Source: Oikopleura dioica
Taxonomy: Eukaryota; Chordata; Appendicularia; Copelata; Oikopleuridae
Direction of reading: 5' to 3'
DNA: 64,000 bases
NCBI GenBank assembly: GCA_907165135.1
Contig: OU015568.1
Span: 11,788,501-11,852,500, forward strand
The position numbers were made by a program, and so were the translations under genes. Of the stretch, positions 46,001 through 54,160 are shown in pieces; within the stretch, counting starts at the first letter, position 1, and each line of letters opens with the position of its first letter. The notes beneath the pieces were generated by a model, which ran no database searches, was not told the DNA's origin, and saw only the letters and a list, made by a program, of their open reading frames with translations.

Positions 46001-49000
46001 CACTTTTGATATCTCGCAAACATCTCTTGCCCAATATGTCTTTAGTTGGGCCCACCAGACTTATCAATTGCCTTCAATGTCTGCTTATGCCGATTTTACT
46101 ATCGAGGGACGATATGATTTCGGTCTCCTCATGTATTTCATCGGTGGTTCTCAATGGATCTTCGAAGCTTCAGACTCTTACACTTCTTATCAAGCTTACC
46201 TTGCGGAATATTACAATACTTTCTATCTGGATTTGGATGCAACTATCAAGGAACACGATTCTGCGATGATCATATCGAAGATTTCTGAAATCTGGAAGTT
46301 CCACGGTGCAAGAGTTTTCTTTGCCTATTCCGATGCAATGATGTACATGTACAGCAACAGCTTTGATCTAAGCTCTTTGAATATTGACTTGTTCGATCTT
46401 ATGAACTCTTATTATATCGCCTATGATGGAATCTACTGGATTTCTTCTATGGAAATTTCCACCGATTTCAACGCCGCATTTGTCAGCGTTAACTCCGAGT
46501 TCGCGTACGACTGGACCGCAACTATCCAAACTCAAATGTACAGCCATATCATCCAATCTCATTTGTATTCTTACGGAATTTGGACAATCGGAGAATCACA
46601 TGAAACGATCAACAGTCTCCTAAGCGTCGAATCTTCTTGGACTGCTCTCGGGGAGAGCGAATGGGACCTCTCATCAACCCCGTCGCAACCTGCTCTTGTT
46701 TCTGCATACAAGATTATTGCTGATGCCGGATTCTCTTCCTACAAAGTTGACTACTTGCTTACCTATCAATTCCAGGGAATGTTGAATTTCTTCGAAATTT
46801 CCAGGGTTCTCTACGCGGACTACGAAGCTGATACTCTCGCTAAATACTTGATGCAATTTGAACGTCTCTTCATGGGATACGAATGGGGATACTACTACGA
46901 AATCCAAGACAACTCTACTTTCACTAATTTCGCAGCCGATCTTGAGACGACTACTTCTATTGCTGGATACTCTGTTAATTTTGCATGGATCGATTCAGCC
47001 TGGTACAGTTACGATTTCTCCACGCTCTTTGATACGATCATTTTCTCCGGTTACCCTGTTGATTGGTCTGCATGCTCTGCTACTTGCGGAACGGATGTCT
47101 ACCAATACAAAAATAGAGCTTGCCGAATCGATTCCCATCCAGAGTATACTTTTGGATGCATTGGAGATCTGCAAAAAGAAAATCGTTGTCACGTCTCCTC
47201 GTGTGAAACTGACTTTAACGCAGAAATCTTGACCATCAAGCTTTCAATCATTATCAATATGAAATTTACCTTGACAACCGGTCTTATTTCTAACGACATG
47301 TTCGCATCAAGCATGACTATTGACTATGATGCAAGTAACTACGGTATGTTGCTCGTTTTCCAAAGCTTTGGTGATGCAGATTCTTCATTTGGACAAACTA
47401 TTTCTGCCTCGATGACTGATGACACAGATGGTAATACGAAGGTCTTCGTTGGTCTTTCTATTTCTGGTTTCTCTGCTGCCCGATCAACTGGTCGCAGGCG
47501 AAGACGTTCGGTTCCTCTTCTGGAAGGAGAAAGATTCCGTCGGCAAGCTGATAATTCAACAACTACAACCGCTGCTGCTACGACAACAACTAGTACAACC
47601 ACTTCCACGACTACAAGTACATCCACGAGTACAACAACTACTTCTACAACAATTACTTCCACAACAACATCTACATCAACAACATCGTCGACATCAACAA
47701 CGATAACAACGTCGACATCAACATCATCGACATCAACAACATCATCGACATCAACAACATCGACATCAACAACATCTTCGACATCAACAACATCGTCGAC
47801 ATCAACAACGACAACATCGTCGACATCAACAACATCGTCGACATCAACAACGACAACATCGTCGACATCAACAACATCGTCGACATCAACATCTTCGACA
47901 TCAACATCAACGTCAACAACAACAACTAGCACAACTACCTCTACCACAAACTCATCAACCTCCACAGTAGAAACAACAGCATCAAGTAGCACAACCAGTA
48001 CAACAACAACCACAACCTCAACCAGTACCAGCACAACATCTGAAGAAACAACAACAACAACTGCTAGTACCACTGAAGAAGCAACGACCGATGTTTCTTG
48101 CACCGCGATCGTTACTGCAACAATGGTTCTCGACAAAACTTGGACAAGTACCTTGGCAAGCTCTGTCGAAGTTGACTACACTGATTTGGTCGCAGAAGTG
48201 AAGGCAGCTGTCGAAGCCGTTACGTTTGACATTGGTGACTCAGAATTCACAAGTGTTGATGTAACAGGATTCACGCAAGTCACAAGTGATGCTCGCCGAA
48301 AACGCCGAGAAACTGGCGATGTCGAAGCTTCAGTAGATATTTACTTTACAGCTACAACCCAAGTAAAAGAAAGCGAAGCTGAAGCTGCCAAGGAGGATGA
48401 CGCTACCTTTGAAGAAACTGTTACTGGGCTTGAAGAAGCTGTCCTAGAGTCTTTGACTGCTGGTGATGTTGACATTCTTGCCCAAGATGTGACGGAAGTC
48501 GAGTCTGATATTATCCTCGAAGATGAAGAAGAAGAGGATTATGAAGTCTCCGCAACTGTGGCTGCTGAGTATGAACAAACTAAAGAATACCCTGAGGACC
48601 CAACTGCTACTTGTGAAGACCCTGTGGAGATTGATCTTAATGATGACTCCATCGAAGAAGTTGTTGGCTGTGACGCCGCTGAGGAAGTTGATGCCGGGGC
48701 AGAAGCTGCCGGAGATGCTATCAACGACGCTATTGCTGACAGTGATATTGCTGATGGAACAGCATTGGTTGGATCAGTTGCGACGTTGGTTGACAAATTC
48801 GAGCCAGATTCTTCAACTACAACAGGTACTACGACAACCTCAACAACAAGCACCACGACATCAACCACGACAACAACGACCACTTCCACAACATCCACGA
48901 CAACAAGCACCACCAGTACAAGTACTAAAACACTGAGCACATCATCAGTTATGAGCACAAGCACTATAAAATTAGAAAGTCCGACCACTGTCAACGACCA

Positions 49001-52000
49001 ATTCACACCAAGCGCACAAGACACAACTATCGAATCAACTTCTGTTTCTACGAGCACTATTCAGTTAGATATTGAGAGCACAGTCTTAGATCAGAATACA
49101 CCCGGCACTGAAGGTAAATTTTTCACTTGGAATATCGGCCAACCTATCATCACAGAACAGTATTGGATTTGAATCGATCACTTAGATGATTCATAAAAAC
49201 TTCGATCAAATGTTTATAATTATAATCACGAACACGACCCCGAAAATTCGCAAAATCATAGGGAAAATCAGCGTCAGTTCTCACTTTCAGAGATTGAATA
49301 TTTGGAAAAATAAAAATTTGAGCTTATTATCAAGTTGTCGAGCACTTATCACAAAATCACATAAGTTATGTGACAAAATAAAACTTTTACATCTATCAAA
49401 TTTGTTACTTAGCATCAACAACAACAACTACGACAACAACTACGACAACAACTACGACAACAACTACGACAACAACTACAACAACAACTACCACAACAAC
49501 TACAACAACAACTACAACAACAACTACAACTACAACTACAACAACTACAACCACTTCAACAACAGGTAAAAAGTCGTTTTCGAGAAAACACTCAAATTGA
49601 TTGTAAAAAATCAAATTTTTTTCTTTCAAAAATACGGGTCTTGTTTTTCTCTATAGAACTTTCCACGGCAGCTAGTGGAACAAGTACACCTATAGAAACT
49701 ACGTCGAGAGACTCAACTTCAACTCAGGAGTTAGGCACAAGCACATTTGTGTCGACGACTGAGGTTGTCGTTGAGACGGAAGGTAAACCTGACATAAGCT
49801 GTTCTGCGATTCGCGAGGCAATTTTAGTTGTTATAGCCCTATTAAAGAGTCGTGAGTTACGACTCGTAACATTCTTGGAAAACCGAGAAAAAAGAAAAAA
49901 TGTGCATGAATTTCCGGCTGGTTGTCACAAGCGGACTCATTTTTCGGGGATTCATTTATCGAAATTCGAGTTAAACGTGCAACCGACGATATCTTTTATT
50001 TTTAGTTATACAGTATAACTTATACTCATGCATGATGCATCCGTTATAGATATATCGCCGATATAATATCGGGTTTCTGAGATAATATCTCGACTCATAT
50101 AATTTTTATTTCGGCTTACAAAAATCTATAGAGAATGTTACGGACAAGAACACTCCTGGACCAACGGAGAGCTCTACAGAGTCCTCTTCTGTAGTTACTT
50201 CTACTGAGACTATAAGTGAAACGACAGAAGGTACCAACGAATGCAAAGCATTTCGCTTGTAATTTAGCTAAGTAATGAGAAAGTCGAAACGACATTCTAC
50301 AACAGAGTAGCCAAAAGATGCTACTTTTTACTTTTATCCAGACTCTGGATTCCAGAGCATTCCTCTCTTTTTCTTCATTATTTTTACCATTTTGCGATTC
50401 GCAAGACATTTTTCCGTCGTTACTAACGACTGGTTTTTTGGGGATCCGAGTGTGCATAAGGTTTAACACTGGAAGCAATGTTTGATTCAATAAGATCATG
50501 CATCCCTTTTATTGAGTCTCCGAGACAACATCTCGACTCTTATTGTTCTCTTTTTAATTTAATATCTTTTTAGAAACAACTACTTCAACTTCTACAACAA
50601 CGTCAACTTCCACGACAACAGAATTTGTGCAGCCTGAATGCAACGAGCTCTGCAAAGAAGATTGGTCTCCATGGGAGCCGTGCTCTCATGAGTGCTGGTC
50701 TACTGAAGATGAATTCGAAAATGTTCGTCAAGTAAGATTCAAGTGCTTCGAGAACGCTGAGTTTGAAACTTGTTACGAAACGCAACGATGCTTCAACGAG
50801 ACCCACAAAGAAGAAACGGAATGTCCAACAGCCGAAGAGGTTAAAGCCGACTTAAATGTTGATGATCTTGACGCGCTTAAAGAAAATGGACTTGGTATCA
50901 TTAACATATTCGTTGATTTCAAGGTGATATTTTTAAGTCTATTCGTTCTCCAAAATCGTTTAGATCGCTATCTCTGAAAAATGGAATGATGATTACGCCA
51001 ACCCTAATTCCACTGCATTTAACGTCAAGGCTGCCAAATACACTGGAGTCATGAGAGAGTGGTTTGACTTTGCTGGTGCTTTCAAATTTGTTTCTCTTGA
51101 TCCTGTCAACATGAAAAAATCGGATGTTCCTCTTGAGTGCGATACGACCGGTGTACCATCGATTTCTGATCAAGCAGCGCTTGATGAAGAGTTGATTGTC
51201 ACTGATGCTGATGTTATTTTGAATAATCCATACATTGATGAGATCGGATCTGAGTAAGTAAAAAGAACTTTACTTGTTCTATTATTATTATTAGTGGTCG
51301 ACGGCGACGTGACATCGATGAAGCCGTCAAACGAAGCCGTATCGAATGCGCAGACTCTGACTTGATCATCTTCCACTTGCGAACGCGCCACAAAGTCGTG
51401 ACGAGCTTTAGCTACACTGAAGTCAGCCAAGCTGTCCTTCGTCAGCTCTCTCCGATTCTCAAAAATTCCGGCGCACAGGTCGTCTCCGCAGACGAAATGG
51501 GTGAAAAAATCAATGAACAACTGGAGGAACAAGTCCAAGACGATGGCAAGCCACAAAACTCGAATAACTTGAATTTCCAGGCTTTTGGAAGTAAGTCGAC
51601 GTAAACATTTATCGTTCATTATCAATTCAATAGAAACACGGGTAACGAAAGAGGACAAAGCCGTTGTCGGTGAGTGGAAGGCCTGGGACAACAGCGGCTG
51701 CCCAGCGTCCAGATCTGAGAGGACTCGCGATTGCATCATTAACAACAACCAAGAAAAAGTCGTTCCAAATGAAGATTGCCTCGCAAATGCGCCAGAAGGC
51801 ACAGTTTTCGTTGATGACCGAGAATGTTGTACTGACCGAGAGAATTACTCAGAAGAAGACGAGAAAGTATGTGAATGCATGTATCCTTGGTCGGCTGACG
51901 CTAATGGAGACTGTAACACCTGCATAGCCCTGAGACCGATGCAATTCTTGTGTTATATTTGTAAGTATTATTCAATAATTAATTATTTAAGCATTTTAAT

Positions 52001-52120
52001 TTCAAATTCTCACTCAAAATTTCAGCCGGGGAATTCGATAATCCCAAAGACAGCAGTTCAACCACTACTGCTCTGTCCCTACTACCTCTCCTGACGATGT
52101 TCTGGCTCCACCTCAATTAA
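22098..52120 (+). CDS. Giant secreted mucin-like protein: CTLD x2, vWD x9, PTS, TSP1, SEA-like, GPI tail
   Basis: My model has 23 exons: 22098-22148, 22403-22676, 24602-24839, 25047-25747, 25838-36067, 36226-36426, 36699-37440, 37849-38826, 38951-39790, 42261-43406, 43570-43659, 43704-44183, 44224-44536, 44577-45097, 45227-49113, 49413-49565, 49657-49782, 50132-50230, 50574-50923, 50964-51253, 51295-51590, 51634-51960, 52026-52120. These total 22,428 nt, an exact multiple of three (7,475 residues). It starts with a signal peptide (MKRRLGLLLFLKLFGAA) and ends with a hydrophobic tail (TALSLLPLLTMFWLHLN) typical of GPI-anchor signals. Organisation recalls gel-forming mucins, FCGBP, zonadhesin and tectorins, but the combination matches none. 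A structural role in mucus, house or tunic is inferred. Weakest joins are the first intron (GG-AG), the end of exon 2, and 25747/25838. Confidence 0.7.
22241..22320. repeat. 20-bp tandem repeat, four copies
   Basis: Four direct copies of a 20-bp unit (GGTTGATTTCATTTAAAAGC, first copy with one change, last ending in T) lie in the first intron of the mucin gene. No function is apparent. Confidence 0.9.
22682..22875. repeat. GC-rich subterminal repeats of element 1 (left; right copy 24080-24300)
   Basis: Near both ends of element 1 lie GC-rich units of about 45-50 bp with a core like GGCCCCCGCGCCCGCCCGC separated by short A/T-rich links. The right side has four such units. Many hAT elements carry subterminal transposase-binding repeats; whether these serve that role is inference. 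Confidence 0.7.
22999..23574. repeat. Nested inverted-repeat element inside element 1
   Basis: The left end (GATGAATTACCATAAGAATT) and its complement at the right (ending 23574) bound about 576 bp. Inner complementary stretches include TGACGTCAT on both sides and a central pair around ACTACGTAGGGACCCG. It looks like a fold-back MITE that inserted into the larger element, without coding capacity. Confidence 0.7.
23577..23895. repeat. 56-bp tandem array with a hairpin in each unit
   Basis: Five full and one partial copy of a 56-bp unit start at 23577, 23633, 23689, 23745, 23801 and 23857. Five of the six contain GACGGCCCTTCGGGCCGTC, an 8-bp perfect stem with a 3-nt loop; the last copy is cut before it. 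Units differ at only a few positions, so the expansion is recent. Confidence 0.92.
25838..37440 (+). repeat. Nine vWD-C8-TIL modules of the giant mucin
   Basis: vWD modules begin near 25838, 27150, 28310, 29567, 30880, 32193, 33507, 34824 and 36307. Each starts with GDPHY and a TFD/TYD block, followed by C-x-(Y)LL/RLVE strands, the GLCG(N/D)F block, a C8 cysteine region and a TIL-like cysteine loop. Modules 1 and 3 are one subtype (FMGTC.YLLT, KHRQAW); 2 and 4-9 are another (FMGQCRYRLVE, AMRRAW). Most of the array is a single 10.2-kb exon (25838-36067), striking in a genome of tiny introns. vWD assemblies form disulfide-linked polymers in mucins and FCGBP. Confidence 0.9.
29567..34823 (+). 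repeat. 1.31-kb coding tandem repeats (modules 4-7)
   Basis: Starts of successive modules are 1,313, 1,313, 1,314 and 1,317 bp apart, so each unit is about 438 codons. Modules 4 to 7 are nearly identical over long DNA stretches, for example the segment around GATGTTATCAACGAAAATAC. Module 8 is clearly more diverged. This indicates recent duplication or gene conversion within the array. Confidence 0.88.
40284..41655. repeat. Nested long inverted repeat in element 2
   Basis: Arms at 40284-40360 and 41579-41655 are complementary over about 77 bp with few mismatches (shared core CTGGGGAGCTAGGG and its complement). This is a fold-back element nested in the hAT-like element, or an internal part of it. 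Confidence 0.75.
41199..41581. mobile_element. Small nested MITE with 20+ bp inverted ends
   Basis: The left end CTTAAGGAGGGGGTCGACGA and its complement at the right (ending 41581) bound about 383 bp. The ends resemble those of the MITE at 63228-63889 (G-run followed by GTCGAGA or GTCGACGAGA, with TTA beside it), so both may belong to one family. Confidence 0.6.
43570..47045 (+). other. Aromatic-rich, cysteine-poor domain, not recognised
   Basis: About 1,070 residues across six exons are unusually rich in Phe, Tyr and Trp alternating with Asp/Glu/Ser. Examples are YFVSFWEVDYDFNFEF and GFGFDLINFDFGIEG. Cysteines are few compared with the vWD part. The pattern of alternating hydrophobic residues suggests beta-strands, perhaps a solenoid or fibre. 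I recognise no family. It sits between the mucin region and a TSP1 domain. Confidence 0.6.
47046..49113 (+). other. TSP1, furin sites, mucin stretches and SEA-like segment
   Basis: A TSP1-type module (VDWSACSATCGTDVYQYKNR) spans about 47,050-47,205. A beta-rich stretch follows, ending in a basic furin-like site (TGRRRRRS, ~47,490), then pure Thr/Ser sequence to ~48,090. A SEA-like segment with a second basic site (DARRKRRE, ~48,290) and an acidic stretch follow, then more Thr/Ser. The SEA assignment rests on context and helix/strand pattern only. Confidence 0.5.
47560..48090 (+). repeat. Thr/Ser codon repeat (ACA TCG/ACT type)
   Basis: A near-simple repeat of TCGACATCAACAACA-type units encodes STSTTSSTSTT. 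The antisense frame, rich in Val/Asp, is only a shadow of it. A second such stretch is at 48820-48930. Confidence 0.9.
49413..49565 (+). repeat. Poly-threonine exon made of a 12-bp microsatellite
   Basis: This exon consists almost entirely of ACA ACA ACT ACG-like 12-bp units encoding uninterrupted Thr. It has a TTACTTAG acceptor and a GGTAAA donor and keeps frame between its neighbours. Length polymorphism is likely. Confidence 0.75.
50574..52120 (+). other. C-terminal TSP1-like modules and GPI-anchor signal
   Basis: A Thr/Ser run leads into a TSP1-like module (CKEDWSPWEPCSHECW) and a helical region. A basic RRRRDI site (51,299) and a second degenerate TSP1-like module (VGEWKAWDNSGCPASRSER) follow, then the GPI-type tail. 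Many TSP1 cysteines are retained. The last exon, 52026-52120, carries only the tail. Confidence 0.65.
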
Positions 52121-52306
52121 AATATCAGTCTTAATAGATAAATTATGTAAAAAAACCTCCATCAAGCTCAAATACTTCACAAAACAGCGCAACCTTACTA
52201 AAGACTGAAAAATTTCCTTTGGAGACAAAACAACTCACATCTCATATGCAGTTCACATGACGTCTTTCTTTTTTACGAATCTAATTATTATGAATGTGTA
52301 CATTTG

Positions 52307-52312
52307 AATAAA
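52307..52312 (+). terminator. Poly(A) signal AATAAA of the giant mucin gene
   Basis: A canonical AATAAA lies 187 bp after the stop codon, in the gap before the convergent EF-hand gene. Confidence 0.6.
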
Positions 52313-52381
52313 GCACATACAACCAAGCGGCTGAAATCAGTATGATTCCGTTTACATGTATTTTATTTTCAATATGACAGT

Positions 52382-53413
52382 CTAGTTCCCAAGGTACATC
52401 TCAACGAGCTCAACGGCTTTTTCGCCAACAAGGAAGAGAAGCTTGACGAGTTCTCGGTCGTTGTAGGCGTTGTTTCCATCGATATCAGCGGATTTAAACA
52501 CTTTTCGGATCTGAAATGAGTTGAAAAAATAAATAAAACGCGGTAGAATGGTGGCTTACCTTTCGGGTGGAAAGAGTTCGTTGGAGTTTTTGGTAAAGAC
52601 CTTGGTGACCTCGGAAGTAGACCTGAGCCTCTTCAGAGTTGATGGCTTCAAGAGCTTGCTAGAATTTTCTGTAGAAATAGAAGATTTAATATTTCTTATA
52701 CCTCGGACATTTCGTCGAAGTCGGGGAACATGGATCGTGGGAGTTCAGCATTTTGATCGCCCATAAATTGAAGACCAAGCTGCGCAGCAGTTCGCAAGAG
52801 GCAGTAAGCGCCCATTTGAAGCTCTTCGAGGGTGGTGGAACCGTCGTGATTGAGATCAATGAACTTTTCGAAGATCATTTCGGTGACAGCACTGGCTTGG
52901 TCAATTGGAAGACCCATGGCTCCAATGTCGTCCAAGGGGAAGGGAATTCGACTAAAGAACTTGTCAACAAAAAGCTTACAAAAACAAATATTGACTTGAA
53001 CTTTTTGATGCTTATTTTACGCAATCAATTTCGTTAGTTCGTTAAATGAGTACTTACGATTGAATGAGATTAATGGCCTTCTCTCGGCAAGCGAGATCAT
53101 CCTCTGGGGTGAGGACGCCATCGCCTCCGATGTCGCAGAACTCAAAATATCGTTCGAAGAGTCCGGTGTTGTCTTCCATGAAGTCTCGGTGCATCTAGTA
53201 ACTGTATTCAAAAAGAAGCTCAAGAACTCGTCTTTTACCTGCTCGTGGTCGAGGGAGTTGTACTTAGCTTCGACCATTGGCATGAATTGGGCCATCATAC
53301 CGCCCATATCCATGTCGCCCATTTGAGCCGAAGCGGCGGCTGAGATTTAAAACATTAAATTTTTCATACATTCTCTTATTCTTACCAATGATTCCTGCGG
53401 AGAAAAGCTTCAT
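52382..53413 (-). CDS. Secreted EF-hand protein
   Basis: Minus-strand exons 53413-53386, 53339-53239, 53194-53058, 52951-52702, 52658-52560 and 52510-52382 join to 247 residues. The protein begins with a signal peptide (MKLFSAGIIAAASAQ). It carries three EF-hand loops: DIGGDGVLTPED, DLNHDGSTTLEE and DIDGNNAYNDRE. The first two have good calcium ligands; the third lacks a Glu at position 12 in the usual spacing but looks functional. A secreted calcium-binding role is likely, near other matrix genes. It is convergent with the mucin gene. I cannot assign a specific family such as calumenin, since the C-terminal HDEL-type signal is missing (ends YLGN). Confidence 0.8.
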
Positions 53414-54160
53414 TTCTGTCTGTGGGTCAAGAACTTTGATGAGTTCTGGCCCCTGGCGTGTGGTTTTTATCTGGTCCTTGTTTATTTTTGTGCGTCGGAG
53501 ATGTTATTTATTTGGACCCGTCTTATTGAAGAGTTAGTACGCAACTTTGGAGCCGGTTTGATCTGCTCTAAGCATATTTATCACAAACAAAATGCAGCCA
53601 AAACTGGCCAAATACGGTAAAAAGAAAGCAAAGACAACCGAGTAATTAAACATGTCTGGCTTCCGAGCTTGAAAATCAAAGAAACCTTGCATTATGGGAC
53701 CGATAGAAGATACTTACCATTATTTCAAATTCATTGACCTTTAACCTTACGAAAAAAAAATGATTCTGGAAGGGGTTTTTTATGTTGATGATTGATAGGG
53801 CGCTGTATATTGATACTGATTTCTTGCCAGACACACTTGGCTTTTTTAGAAACTTGGCTCACTGACGTTGAATACAGATTCTCCTCATTTATCTTAGGAG
53901 AGATCACATGCTGATTATTGGGTTCAATTGGAACTAATAAGTTTTGTAGTCAAAGATTGTTTTTGTTAGGATTTTAGCATCTTCAATTATGACTCTGTTT
54001 AGTGCAAACACTTTCAATAGATAACCCCGTCGATAGGCAACTTTGGGCACAAAGGCGACAAAAGCGCCTTTGGTCCAGTTGTGTGTATTCAGAAATCTTT
54101 CTAGAGTGTTTCTGTTATTTGAAGATCGTTGGGAAGTAAATCTCATTCTTGCAGATTTTT
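53414..54160. other. Divergent intergenic region
   Basis: About 750 bp between the starts of the EF-hand (minus) and FAM227-like (plus) genes is probably a shared promoter. It is AT-rich. A TTCTTGCAG acceptor ends at 54154, just before the FAM227 ATG, and may be a leader splice site. No gene is seen. Confidence 0.45.

Noticed and set aside
47339-48136. Minus-strand open frame rich in Val and Asp
   Set aside because: It is the antisense shadow of the Thr/Ser repeat; no splice or family evidence. The same applies to 42444-43082, 38266-38715 and 49405-49629.
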